NCBI RefSeq assembly: GCF_037975245.1
Contig: NC_092581.1
Span: 20,856,303 to 20,920,302 of the forward strand
Reading direction: 5' to 3'
DNA: 64,000 nucleotides
Source: Apostichopus japonicus
Lineage: Eukaryota; Echinodermata; Holothuroidea; Aspidochirotida; Stichopodidae
Of this stretch, positions 39,154 to 43,790 are shown piece after piece. A program made the translations under genes and the position numbers. Position 1 is the stretch's first letter; each line of letters begins with the position of its first letter. The notes under the pieces were generated by a model, which saw nothing but the letters and a program-made list of their open reading frames with translations, searched no databases and was not told the origin of the DNA.

Positions 39154-41344
39154 AATAAAAATAATAATAATAATAATTATGATTATGAATACGAATATTA
39201 ACCGGACTGCTTTGCGTCCCGAGGTTCGTAACCGACCCGTCAGCCATAGGCTACTCTCAAACGTATCACCGCTGAGCTACCCAGGCAACGTGTCACAGGT
39301 CAGGTATCGTTTAAGATATAATGAACTGGCGTTCGCCCGGTTTTGCCTGGGTAGCTCAGCGGTGATACAATTGAGAGCAAGGGCGGCGGAACCGGGGGGG
39401 CACAGGGGGCACGTGCCCCCCCACTTTTCCTCAGGTTAAAAATGTGCCCTTTTTCTACATAAAAATTGAGGTGTCTCAAGTTAGCAAGAGGCCAGGGAAC
39501 CAGAATGAACACTCGGGAAGGGCCGTTTCCGGCCATCTGAGGGGTTTGTAAAACCAAAAATTTTCTTGTACGCTCCGCGCCAACCGATGGTGGTGCTCCG
39601 CTCAGATAATCGTGCATACAGCTTTGCAAATCCTGGCTAAGCCCGTGACTTTTAATGAATTCCTGTGGGTCAAACTCAAAGCTATTTCAAATGCAAAAAA
39701 TTTGTTAAGATATTAACAAGAAATAAACTCTAATTCGGAAGGTTCCTACATTAGCAACTAGCATGATTTCACCTCATTTTGTCTCAAAAGAAGACTTGTT
39801 CCTTGATTCCCAATTTGCACATTGGATATTGCAGTGCTAGTATGCATATTTTCCTTGAGGGGGGGGGGGTGGGGGGGCGTTGATGGAGTGATGTGTATAC
39901 GCAAATAAGATAATACAATAAGAGTTATAAAGGGTACTAAATATAAGGCTGCATCAGTCCAATCGAATTTCTGCAAAGTGCCCTTTGATGTCGGTGCCCC
40001 CCCAGATTAAAAGTGCTTCCGCCGCCCTTGATTGAGAGTAGCCTATGGCTGATGGGTCGGTTACGAACCTCGGGACGCAAAGCAGTCCGGTTAATATCAA
40101 CTTCTTGGGCACACGAAGTAGCCCAAGTATACAATACAGGTTGGGAACACGAAGTAACCCACGTACAACAAGAATTGGGCACACAGAGTAACCCAGTTGA
40201 GAATGCAGGTTGGGATCACGAAGTATCCCACGTACAACAAGAATTGGGCACACAGAGTAACCCAGTTGAGAATACAGGTTGGGTACACGAAGTATCCCAC
40301 GTAGAACAAGAATGGGCACACAAAGTAACCCAGTTGAGAATACAGGTTGGGATCACGAAGTATCCCACGTACAACAAGAATGGGCACACAAAGTAACCCA
40401 GTTGAGAATACAGGTTGGGAACACGAAGTATCCCACGTACAACAAGAATGGGCCCACAAAGTAACCCAGATGAGAATACAGGTTGGGATCACGAAGTATC
40501 CCACGTAGAACAAGAATTGGGCCCACAAAGTAACCCCAGATGAGAATACAGGTTGGGAACACGAAGTATCCCACGTACAACAAGAATTGGGCCCACAAAG
40601 TATCCCAGTTGAGAATACAGGTTGGGAACACGAAATATCCCACGTACAACAAGAATTGGACACACAAAGTAACCCAGTTGAGAATACAGGTTGGGAACAC
40701 GAAGTATCCCACGTACAACAAGAATTGGACATACGACACTAACCAATTGCTAGCTTGCAGAGAACCACACCGCCCTATTTCCAGACAGCATGCTAACACA
40801 ATAGCCCGCATAACTAAAACATTCCTTAATACCACATGCCATTGATAGGCAAATATATGCATATACCTCGCATGGACACCAGCCTTGTGCCAAGGAAACC
40901 TTTAGCGTAGAAAATGAATGTAAATTTATCACAGGGTAGTCTTCACCCAAACAGATATATATTAACGTGACCTTAAATATCTTAAACGATACCTGACCTG
41001 TGACAATGTTTATGCTTATGTTTATGCTTATGATTATGGTTATGGTTATGGTTATGGTGATGACTATGGTTATGGTTATGCTTATGGTTATGCTTATGGT
41101 TATGCTTATGCTTATGATCTTTATCGTCATCATCATTATTATTTCATAATAAGACTTGAATATCTACTGTCGATTGTCGTTTCCACAGGGTGACAGTGGC
41201 GGCCCTGTTGTGGTAGATAACAACGGTTTCTTTGAAGTCATCGGTATTGTCAGCTGGGGAAATAGTTGTGCAGAACCAAATTACCCTGGAGTCTACACAC
41301 GAGTGCATAACTATCTAGATTGGATAGATGATAACACATACTAA
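10620..41344 (+). CDS. Mosaic secreted protease: signal peptide, EGF, up to 36 LDLa modules, trypsin domain (gene 2)
   Basis: Spliced model: signal-peptide exon 10620-10680, EGF exon 11523-11639, 36 intact-looking LDLa exons between 13864 and 35780, then protease exons 37279-37450, 37988-38253, 38604-38740 and 41189-41344. The total is 5121 nt, exactly 1707 codons. Every junction up to the protease domain is phase 1, so modules can be added or removed without breaking the frame. LDLa modules are calcium-binding, six-cysteine ligand-binding units; S1 proteases cleave peptide bonds after a basic residue when Asp189 is present, as here. The Cys of the GCGF linker and the Cys of LPACLP fit the usual bond that keeps the regulatory chain tethered after activation. 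The domain build recalls initiator proteases such as insect ModSP/HP14, but a role in immunity, development or digestion is unproven. Which LDLa exons are really used is unknown. Confidence 0.8.
11523..11639 (+). CDS. Gene 2 exon 2: EGF-like module
   Basis: This is a 117-nt phase 1-1 exon behind the acceptor TCGCTTCAG. It encodes six cysteines in EGF spacing: [14 protein letters not shown], then C-L-C and GFEGLRC, with the hallmark GGTC and the C-x-C-x2-G-[FY] turn. The donor GTAACG follows. The Asn/Asp pattern needed for calcium-binding EGF is not evident, so I call it a plain EGF. Confidence 0.85.
11640..13381. other. Gene 2 intron between EGF and LDLa array
   Basis: About 2.2 kb of intron separates the EGF exon from the first intact LDLa exon. 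This part is AT-rich, with a short GGGT microsatellite near 12503-12521, and no further coding exon was recognised. Confidence 0.5.
13382..13560 (+). pseudogene. Decayed LDLa exon of a third class (type C), with inserted intron-like sequence
   Basis: Behind a good acceptor (TATTTCAG) the sequence begins like an LDLa exon (TTCNPGSLF). It then runs into a stretch resembling an intron piece found elsewhere in the array (GAATGCATGTTGTT...), and ends like the second half of an LDLa (TGACTGTTACTTTGGA, then GATG). Frame and cysteines are broken. It is the fullest remnant of a class not otherwise present intact. Confidence 0.6.
13755..13800 (+). pseudogene. Truncated LDLa exon start
   Basis: Behind the acceptor ATATTTCAG the sequence reads like the first nine codons of a type A exon (DTCDPDS), then collapses into a T-rich tract. 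Only the first third of the module remains. Confidence 0.65.
13864..13980 (+). CDS. LDLa exon A1
   Basis: First intact type A exon: 117 nt, phase 1-1, acceptor ATATTTCAG, donor GTAACA. It has the six-cysteine pattern with [21 protein letters not shown] and GEDEIGC. The acidic residues expected to bind calcium (Asp of CDG, Asp before the fifth Cys, the Asp-Glu pair) are all present. Variable positions: SFDC and IGC. Confidence 0.85.
14205..14321 (+). CDS. LDLa exon B1
   Basis: First type B exon: 117 nt, acceptor ACATTTCAG, donor GTAAAA. Type B differs from type A by CNDGTC, a canonical aromatic YWFC before the fourth Cys, CDGYSDC and NGEDEEEC. Variable positions here: PENFLC and CIPSYW. Confidence 0.85.
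14625..14741 (+). CDS. LDLa exon B2
   Basis: Intact type B, 117 nt, phase 1-1. Variable positions: PDDFVC and CIYDYW. It closes the first A-B-B group and is followed by the first 1.1-kb spacer copy. Confidence 0.85.
14742..15906 (+). repeat. Duplicated 1.1-kb intron spacer, copy 1
   Basis: This intron segment runs from a type B donor to a type A acceptor and recurs at 16365, 19869, 27444 and 35781, with a partial copy at about 23696. Copies share long, nearly identical blocks, including the tract around CCCCCTATCCCTCTCCC. Each full copy ends with a small LDLa fossil. Confidence 0.85.
15701..15744 (+). pseudogene. Type C LDLa fossil in spacer copy 1
   Basis: A short piece reading [14 protein letters not shown] corresponds to the C-terminal third of an LDLa. 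It has no acceptor and no N-terminal half. Confidence 0.55.
15907..16023 (+). CDS. LDLa exon A2
   Basis: Intact type A, 117 nt, donor GTAACA. Variable positions: SFYC, SEYS, CDGYNDC and IGC. Confidence 0.85.
16248..16364 (+). CDS. LDLa exon B3
   Basis: Intact type B, 117 nt. Its first half matches B1 (PENFLC) and its second half B2 (CIYDYW), as if B1 and B2 had fused by unequal exchange. Here A is followed by only one B instead of two. Confidence 0.85.
16365..17505 (+). repeat. Duplicated 1.1-kb intron spacer, copy 2
   Basis: Nearly identical to copy 1 over its length, with a small deletion around the TTCACGTCT region. It ends with the type C fossil at 17301-17343. Confidence 0.85.
17301..17343 (+). 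pseudogene. Type C LDLa fossil in spacer copy 2
   Basis: C-terminal third of an LDLa ([14 protein letters not shown]), with the fifth Cys changed to Trp. No splice signals. Confidence 0.5.
17506..17622 (+). CDS. LDLa exon A3
   Basis: Intact type A, 117 nt. Variable positions: SFYC, YVGTC (Val replaces Asp), CDGYNDC and IGC. The following intron carries SINE copy 1. Confidence 0.85.
17727..18037 (+). mobile_element. tRNA-derived SINE, copy 1
   Basis: The element begins CCGGTACTGTGGCCTAGTGG. It has a box A (TGGCCTAGTGG) and box B (GGTTCGATTC), about 210 bp of unique body and an ATT-repeat tail. Sibling introns lack it and read straight through at TCCTAA|AATACCG, so both ends are defined by empty sites. 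The acceptor stem does not pair, so it is not a tRNA gene. Copies 2-4 were spread by segmental duplication of the array, not by new insertions. Confidence 0.8.
18226..18342 (+). CDS. LDLa exon A4
   Basis: Intact type A, 117 nt, donor GTATGA. The acceptor is the atypical TTAAG instead of TTCAG. Variable positions: VNTC, SFFC, CDGFYDC and IEC. Confidence 0.75.
18625..18741 (+). CDS. LDLa exon A5
   Basis: Intact type A, 117 nt. CDG is changed to CDS before the fifth Cys and the last residues are CEG. Other variable positions: SFYC and IEC. Confidence 0.83.
18991..19107 (+). CDS. LDLa exon A6
   Basis: Intact type A, 117 nt, acceptor AATTCCAG. Variable positions: SFDC, SEYS, CDGYNDC and IGC. Confidence 0.85.
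19332..19448 (+). CDS. LDLa exon B4
   Basis: Intact type B, 117 nt. Variable positions: PDNFVC and CIPGYW. Confidence 0.85.
19752..19868 (+). CDS. LDLa exon B5
   Basis: Intact type B, 117 nt. Variable positions: PDEFVC and CIYDYW. Confidence 0.85.
19869..21008 (+). repeat. Duplicated 1.1-kb intron spacer, copy 3
   Basis: Nearly identical to copies 1 and 2. Contains a type C fossil at 20804-20849. Confidence 0.85.
20804..20849 (+). pseudogene. Type C LDLa fossil in spacer copy 3
   Basis: C-terminal third of an LDLa ([14 protein letters not shown]) without splice signals. Confidence 0.55.
21009..21125 (+). CDS. LDLa exon A7
   Basis: Intact type A, 117 nt. Variable positions: [18 protein letters not shown] and IGC. 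Confidence 0.84.
21230..21545 (+). mobile_element. tRNA-derived SINE, copy 2
   Basis: Same element at the homologous intron position as copy 1, with box A and box B intact and a longer, interrupted ATT tail. Confidence 0.8.
21734..21850 (+). CDS. LDLa exon A8
   Basis: Intact type A, 117 nt, atypical TTAAG acceptor, donor GTATGA. Variable positions: VNTC, SFFC and IEC. Confidence 0.75.
22132..22248 (+). CDS. LDLa exon A9
   Basis: Intact type A, 117 nt, acceptor ATATTTCAG, donor GTAACA. Variable positions: SFFC, SDYS and IEC. Confidence 0.85.
22471..22586 (+). pseudogene. Decayed type B LDLa exon (B6)
   Basis: 116 nt instead of 117: one base is lost in the codons before the second Cys, shifting the frame. 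In the original frame the third Cys is Tyr and a TAG follows the Pro-Gly. The acceptor (CATGTCAG) and the donor (GATG|GTATAA) are still present, so it could be spliced in and would break the frame. Confidence 0.75.
22809..22875 (+). pseudogene. Type C LDLa fossil
   Basis: Reads [13 protein letters not shown], then a degraded end; a TAG lies just before and the N-terminal half and acceptor are missing. It recurs in every 1304-bp unit. Confidence 0.6.
23038..23154 (+). CDS. LDLa exon A10
   Basis: Intact type A, 117 nt, acceptor ATATTACAG, donor GTATGA. Variable positions: SFYC, SDYS and IEC. Confidence 0.84.
23436..23552 (+). CDS. LDLa exon A11
   Basis: Intact type A, 117 nt. Variable positions: SFFC, IEC and a CEG end. 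Confidence 0.84.
23696..24171 (+). repeat. Partial intron spacer (3' part of the 1.1-kb spacer)
   Basis: A type A intron breaks off near 23696 and joins directly to the last ~480 bp of the spacer. This is a recombination scar: the B exons and the first part of the spacer are missing here. Confidence 0.75.
23966..24009 (+). pseudogene. Type C LDLa fossil in partial spacer
   Basis: [14 protein letters not shown]-type fragment without splice signals. Confidence 0.55.
24172..24288 (+). CDS. LDLa exon A12
   Basis: Intact type A, 117 nt. Shares YVGTC with A3. Other variable positions: SFYC, CDGYYDC and IGC. Confidence 0.84.
24393..24702 (+). mobile_element. tRNA-derived SINE, copy 3
   Basis: Same element and same intron position as copies 1 and 2, with box A, box B and ATT tail. 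Confidence 0.8.
24890..25006 (+). CDS. LDLa exon A13
   Basis: Intact type A, 117 nt, atypical TTAAG acceptor. Variable positions: [20 protein letters not shown] and IEC. Confidence 0.75.
25289..25405 (+). CDS. LDLa exon A14
   Basis: Intact type A, 117 nt, acceptor ATACTTCAG. Variable positions: SFFC, SEYS and IGC. Confidence 0.84.
25628..25748 (+). pseudogene. Decayed type B LDLa exon (B7)
   Basis: 121 nt. It has the same one-base loss and Cys-to-Tyr change as B6 plus a five-base insertion around ACTGTAG. Splice signals CATGTCAG and GATG|GTATAA are retained. Confidence 0.72.
25971..26037 (+). pseudogene. Type C LDLa fossil
   Basis: Same fragment ([13 protein letters not shown]) as in the other 1304-bp units. 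Confidence 0.58.
26200..26316 (+). CDS. LDLa exon A15
   Basis: Intact type A, 117 nt, acceptor ATATTACAG. CDG is changed to CDS as in A5. Other variable positions: SFYC, IEC and a CEG end. Confidence 0.83.
26566..26682 (+). CDS. LDLa exon A16
   Basis: Intact type A, 117 nt, acceptor AAATCCAG. Variable positions: SFDC, SDYS and IEC. Confidence 0.84.
26907..27023 (+). CDS. LDLa exon B8
   Basis: Intact type B, 117 nt. Variable positions: PENFLC and CIPSYW, as in B1. Confidence 0.85.
27327..27443 (+). CDS. LDLa exon B9
   Basis: Intact type B, 117 nt. Variable positions: PDEFVC and CIYDYW, as in B5. Confidence 0.85.
27444..28586 (+). repeat. Duplicated 1.1-kb intron spacer, copy 4
   Basis: Nearly identical to copies 1-3. 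Contains a type C fossil at 28381-28424. Confidence 0.85.
28381..28424 (+). pseudogene. Type C LDLa fossil in spacer copy 4
   Basis: C-terminal LDLa fragment reading [13 protein letters not shown], without splice signals. Confidence 0.55.
28587..28703 (+). CDS. LDLa exon A17
   Basis: Intact type A, 117 nt. Variable positions: SFYC, CDGYNDC and IEC. Confidence 0.84.
28808..29117 (+). mobile_element. tRNA-derived SINE, copy 4
   Basis: Fourth copy at the homologous intron position, with box A, box B and ATT tail. Confidence 0.8.
29307..29423 (+). CDS. LDLa exon A18
   Basis: Intact type A, 117 nt, atypical TTAAG acceptor, donor GTATGA. Variable positions: VNTC, SFFC and IEC. Confidence 0.75.
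29705..29821 (+). CDS. LDLa exon A19
   Basis: Intact type A, 117 nt, unit 1. SFFC, SDYS, CDGYYDC, IEC. Confidence 0.84.
30044..30159 (+). pseudogene. Decayed type B LDLa exon (B10)
   Basis: 116 nt with the same one-base loss, Cys-to-Tyr change and TAG as B6. It reads GEDEDEC at the end and starts KTC rather than NTC. Splice signals are retained. Confidence 0.75.
30382..30447 (+). pseudogene. Type C LDLa fossil
   Basis: Second half of an LDLa ([13 protein letters not shown]), no splice signals; the final GATG donor is changed to GATTT. Confidence 0.58.
30611..30727 (+). CDS. LDLa exon A20
   Basis: Intact type A, 117 nt, acceptor ATATTACAG, donor GTATGA. SFYC, IEC. Confidence 0.84.
31009..31125 (+). 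CDS. LDLa exon A21
   Basis: Intact type A in unit 2; same protein sequence as A19. Confidence 0.84.
31348..31463 (+). pseudogene. Decayed type B LDLa exon (B11)
   Basis: Unit 2 copy of B10 with the same lesions and retained splice signals. Confidence 0.75.
31686..31751 (+). pseudogene. Type C LDLa fossil
   Basis: Unit 2 copy of the type C second-half fragment. Confidence 0.58.
31915..32031 (+). CDS. LDLa exon A22
   Basis: Intact type A in unit 2; same protein sequence as A20. Confidence 0.84.
32313..32429 (+). CDS. LDLa exon A23
   Basis: Intact type A in unit 3; same protein sequence as A19. Confidence 0.84.
32652..32767 (+). pseudogene. Decayed type B LDLa exon (B12)
   Basis: Unit 3 copy of B10 with the same lesions and retained splice signals. 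Confidence 0.75.
32990..33055 (+). pseudogene. Type C LDLa fossil
   Basis: Unit 3 copy of the type C second-half fragment. Confidence 0.58.
33219..33335 (+). CDS. LDLa exon A24
   Basis: Intact type A in unit 3; same protein sequence as A20. Confidence 0.84.
33617..33733 (+). CDS. LDLa exon A25
   Basis: Intact type A in unit 4; same protein sequence as A19. Confidence 0.84.
33956..34071 (+). pseudogene. Decayed type B LDLa exon (B13)
   Basis: Unit 4 copy of B10 with the same lesions and retained splice signals. Confidence 0.75.
34294..34359 (+). pseudogene. Type C LDLa fossil
   Basis: Unit 4 copy of the type C second-half fragment. Confidence 0.58.
34523..34639 (+). CDS. LDLa exon A26
   Basis: Intact type A, 117 nt, acceptor ATATTACAG, donor GTAACT. 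SFYC, CDGYYDC, IEC and a CEG end. Its second half resembles A15 rather than A20. Confidence 0.84.
34889..35005 (+). CDS. LDLa exon A27
   Basis: Last type A exon, 117 nt, acceptor AATTCCAG. Variable positions: SFFC, SDYS and IGC. Confidence 0.85.
35244..35360 (+). CDS. LDLa exon B14
   Basis: Intact type B, 117 nt, acceptor CATGTCAG. Variable positions: DNTC, PENFLC and CIPGFW. Confidence 0.84.
35664..35780 (+). CDS. LDLa exon B15
   Basis: Last LDLa exon before the protease domain, 117 nt. Variable positions: PDHFVC and CIYSYW. Confidence 0.85.
35781..36725 (+). repeat. Duplicated intron spacer, copy 5 (3' diverged)
   Basis: Matches the 1.1-kb spacer with more substitutions and small deletions than copies 1-4. 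It ends near a scrap resembling an LDLa start (TCACTTGTGATCCACACACC at about 36723). It is the most diverged copy and lies next to the protease exons. Confidence 0.75.
37279..37450 (+). CDS. Gene 2 protease exon 1: activation site and catalytic His
   Basis: The acceptor is CGAATATAG and the donor GTAAGT starts at 37451. It enters in phase 1, as the LDLa exons leave, and exits in phase 2. It encodes a GCGF linker Cys, the activation sequence [16 protein letters not shown] and LSAAHCY with the catalytic His. The residue before IVGG is Leu; most S1 zymogens have Arg or Lys. Confidence 0.9.
37988..38253 (+). CDS. Gene 2 protease exon 2: catalytic Asp
   Basis: 266 nt, the same length and phases as its gene 1 counterpart. 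It encodes [16 protein letters not shown] with the catalytic Asp, [10 protein letters not shown] and WITGWG. Potential N-glycosylation sites occur at NFT and NRS. Confidence 0.9.
38604..38740 (+). CDS. Gene 2 protease exon 3: specificity pocket
   Basis: 137 nt, acceptor CATTTCAG, donor GTGAGG. It encodes VPIIDTNTC, an ECCMFCAG segment and GGIDNCQ, giving Asp189 and Asn190 in chymotrypsin numbering. Gene 1 has Ser at 190. Confidence 0.9.
38846..39193 (+). repeat. TTATGN-type satellite followed by an AAT microsatellite
   Basis: About 220 bp of degenerate TTATGN hexamers (with GATTAT and GATCAT variants) lead into about 110 bp of AAT repeats. All frames are open, giving spurious Asn-, Ile-, Tyr- or His-rich ORFs. 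A related tract lies at 41006-41118 at the other end of the same intron. Confidence 0.9.
39195..40097. repeat. Inverted pair of tRNA-like sequences, right arm split by a hAT element
   Basis: The left arm (39195-39290) is the reverse complement of the right arm (39343-39377 joined to 40031-40097). Read on the plus strand, the right arm has a box A (GGTAGCTCAGCGG), a GGTTACGAACC box B-like motif and tRNA-like spacing. This is probably a SINE head that duplicated in inverted orientation. The arms could form a ~95-bp hairpin if the hAT insert were absent. Confidence 0.8.
39378..40030. mobile_element. Non-autonomous hAT-type DNA transposon, 653 bp
   Basis: The ends are perfect 14-bp terminal inverted repeats (CAAGGGCGGCGGAA at 39378-39391 and its complement at 40017-40030). 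They are flanked by perfect 8-bp direct repeats ATTGAGAG (39370-39377 and 40031-40038). The inverted sibling arm at 39195-39290 shows the site before insertion. Eight-bp duplications and CA..TG ends with G-rich subterminal sequence are hallmarks of the hAT superfamily. No transposase is encoded. Confidence 0.93.
40098..40745. repeat. 69-bp minisatellite made of hairpin half-units
   Basis: About nine copies of a 68-69-bp unit. Each unit consists of two similar ~34-bp halves, TTGGGNNCACNAAGTANCCCA followed by a spacer, and each half can fold with TGGG pairing to CCCA. The first half-unit (40103-40126) has a perfect 7-bp stem, CTTGGGC/GCCCAAG. Because 69 is a multiple of three, it stays open on both strands over hundreds of bases; this is not coding. 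Confidence 0.93.
41006..41118 (+). repeat. TTATGN satellite, second tract
   Basis: Hexamer repeats of TTATGG and TTATGC, related to the tract at 38846. Confidence 0.85.
41189..41344 (+). CDS. Gene 2 terminal protease exon: catalytic Ser
   Basis: The acceptor is GTTTCCACAG. The exon opens GDSGGPVVV, carries SWGNSC and GVYTRV, and ends at TAA 41342-41344. It is nearly identical to the gene 1 exon, and so are about 35 bp of the preceding intron. Cys201 is absent. Confidence 0.92.
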   Translation, partial: GDSGGPVVVDNNGFFEVIGIVSWGNSCAEPNYPGVYTRVHNYLDWIDDNTY

Positions 41345-41547
41345 TACTGGCCAAAAAATTGTGATATTTGTGTTACCTAGTAGTGGATTTGACGGTGAGG
41401 GTGGCGGGGATACGTCTTGACAGTTAAAATGTTGCATTTTCTTTCTCCATTTTTGATACATATTTTTTTTTTGTAAATAATGTTTAATGCATTGCCGGGT
41501 CATTGGTGAAGTTTTACTGGAGCTGCGTAAGAGTGTTTAATCATAGG

Positions 41548-41550
<3 letters not shown>

Positions 41551-41633
<83 letters not shown>

Positions 41634-41640
41634 GTGCGTT
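41551..41640. repeat. TA then TG dinucleotide microsatellite
   Basis: About 50 bp of TA followed by about 35 bp of TG, 210 bp past the gene 2 stop codon. Confidence 0.95.
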
Positions 41641-41654
41641 TGCTTTTCTATCTG

Positions 41655-41835
41655 ACCGAGGACTTGAACAAAAGAATTCCAGGTCCTCGGTTGTGATTTC
41701 TAAAGAATCACCACGTCCTCAGAAGAATTTCTATTGTATGGGGTATTGTTAAGGTTAGGGTACGTGGATTTAAACAATGGAAAATACAATGGGGTCCTCG
41801 GTTGGAATGGAAACCAACATGGGTGTGTGTGTGTG
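41655..41835. repeat. GTCCTCGGT motif cluster with small hairpin
   Basis: ACCGAGGAC and GTCCTCGGT form a short inverted repeat about 20 bp apart. Further GTCCTC copies follow within 130 bp. This is probably a fragment of an unidentified dispersed repeat. Confidence 0.4.
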
Positions 41836-43129
41836 TAATGTCATTCCATTGTTAAAATATGTGGTGACGTAGGCTCCTCAGTGAAGGCATAAATGTTAAT
41901 ATTAATCCATTGTTTTATAAATTCTTGTAACTTCTCCAAAACATCGGTTGCATATTGACAACAGTTGACTAGTGGCTCATATTCAACACCATTTATCCAT
42001 ATGTAGTCCCGACGCTTCATTATGAAGAACCTTAGATATTATTCCTTCAAATAATGACAATAGTAGGGCGGATATAATTGTGGACTGATTGATGTTTTTT
42101 TATTGCTTAATTAGTAAAAAAATGTGCGCAGTTTGAATGTTTTCCTTTCTTTTAATACTTTCTGCATATCCTTCAAAAATTATTCGAGATTTTTATATTC
42201 ATTATACACAGATGAAATCAAGACATTCAAGCAAAACTATGCATTGGAATTTATATAAATACATTTTAAAATAATGTAAATGTATTGGTAAGAATGTCAC
42301 ATATTTCTATTAATATGTAACCATTAGTTGCCATTTTGATCGTCTCTCATAGCTTTATTCCCTTTTACGGCGTCTGTATTTGCATACATTAAAGTTAAGC
42401 AATCGAAATGTTGAACTAATTGTACACAGATGCTAAAAATAAAGTTTTTCAAGGAGACAAACTCTTATCAGAGACATTGTCAGCGTTCAAAACTGACTTA
42501 CTCACTGTACCTAATTTTACATTCCTTTTTGTTCACCGCGATAATCAATCAATATCAATCAATGATACATATAGATCTAGATGTGTCTCATTCATTCAAA
42601 GATATCCTGAATTCATAACACGATATCTTTAACTACCCTAAAATACTTTAAATATGTATAATGTTTACCGAGACACTATTGGAAATCAAGGCACACCATG
42701 CTTCGCCAACGTTACAATTGTTGACTCTGGTACGAAAGAAGCGATGTAAATATTTAAAAGATGAATATGGGAGAAAATTAGAACAGAACCGACAGGAAAC
42801 GACTAGGAAGAATAAAAGTTGTTTTATTACGATCATTCAGTGGAACGATTTCTCTGCAGGTAACTTAATGTCATCGAGTTCACAAATTCATTCCTTACTT
42901 CCTTCGCTCCCTTTCAAGATTCAAGAATGTCAACATTTTTTCGCTTATATTTCTAGTTATGATTAAAATAGTGATAGTGGACTATAAGATCAAACCGTGG
43001 AATCTGAAACATATCCTTTTAAATCGATAGAGGAGTGAATATGTCACTGCCTAATAGTGTACAGAGTAACCTCATTTCAGTTTCGATGCTTCAAATAGGT
43101 TGAAACTTAAGAGCGCCATCACTCACTCG

Positions 43130-43335
43130 TCTGCTTGCACAGAGCCATGTATATCCGCCTACGGTGGAATTAGGACTATAGCCTTACCGATTTCGAACCT
43201 CTAGACATACAATCAGCGTCCATAGCCTAGTGGTTAGGGTGTCCGCAATCATTCGAGGCCCACATCCCAATCTTTAGCAACTTTCTGGACCCGCCTTTGG
43301 CCCTTCCATAAAGGTCCATGCCCCTACCTAAATCA

Positions 43336-43372
<37 letters not shown>

Positions 43373-43380
43373 GCTTTAGG
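43130..43380 (+). repeat. Truncated tRNA-like repeat interrupted by another repeat
   Basis: It shares with the elements at 43382, 54990 and 62835 the block CGAACCTCTAGACATACAAT and a box A region (GCCTAGTGGTTAGGG). At about 43246 it switches to a sequence found inverted at 44110-44215, then ends in a TA microsatellite (43337-43369). Confidence 0.6.
43246..43342 (+). repeat. Dispersed ~100-bp repeat, inverted partner of 44110-44215
   Basis: The block from AATCATTCGAGGCCCACATC to CTACCTAAATCA is the near-complement of 44110-44215. It includes a TGGACCCGCC core resembling the ends of hAT elements, though no clean terminus or target duplication was found. Confidence 0.65.
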
Positions 43381-43381
43381 A

Positions 43382-43650
43382 ATCACAAATGATTTTCGAG
43401 TTGGTTAGCATCATGTTTGATCTCTAGAGTGGGGCAAAATATGTCACGAAAAACAGAACTAGTATTGTTCGATACAGGTGTCAAACGCCCACAGTGAAAT
43501 TACGACCTTCCTTACCGGTTTCGAACCTCTGGACATACAATTAGCGTCCATGGCCTAGTTTGTTAGGGTGTCCGCGTACAAAGCAGGAGGCCCGGGTTCG
43601 AATCCCGGTGTAGGCTGTTTTTTTCTGGATTTCCTTCTCATTACGTTTTC

Positions 43651-43655
<5 letters not shown>
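43382..43655 (+). repeat. tRNA-like dispersed repeat, copy 1
   Basis: One of three long copies of a ~270-bp element (also 54990-55262 and 62835-63123). It has a conserved ~160-bp 5' part, then a tRNA-like part with box A (GGCCTAGT) and box B (GGGTTCGAATCCCGG), then TTCTCATTACGTTTTCA and a TA microsatellite. The T arm is well formed, but the anticodon arm varies between copies. Confidence 0.75.
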
Positions 43656-43710
<55 letters not shown>

Positions 43711-43739
43711 TTATCGATTTTCACTTATATATATGTGTA

Positions 43740-43775
<36 letters not shown>

Positions 43776-43790
43776 AATATATATATATAT
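43656..43790. repeat. TA microsatellite
   Basis: Two long TA tracts separated by a short AAATTTATCG block, directly after the tRNA-like repeat. Confidence 0.95.

Noticed and set aside
38840-39439. Asn-, Ile-, Tyr- and His-rich ORFs
   Set aside because: Direct translation of TTATGN and AAT microsatellites.
40097-40862. Long repetitive ORFs on both strands in the 69-bp minisatellite
   Set aside because: The unit length is a multiple of three with no stops in some frames, so open frames are expected by construction. The peptides have no domain character and the region is intronic.
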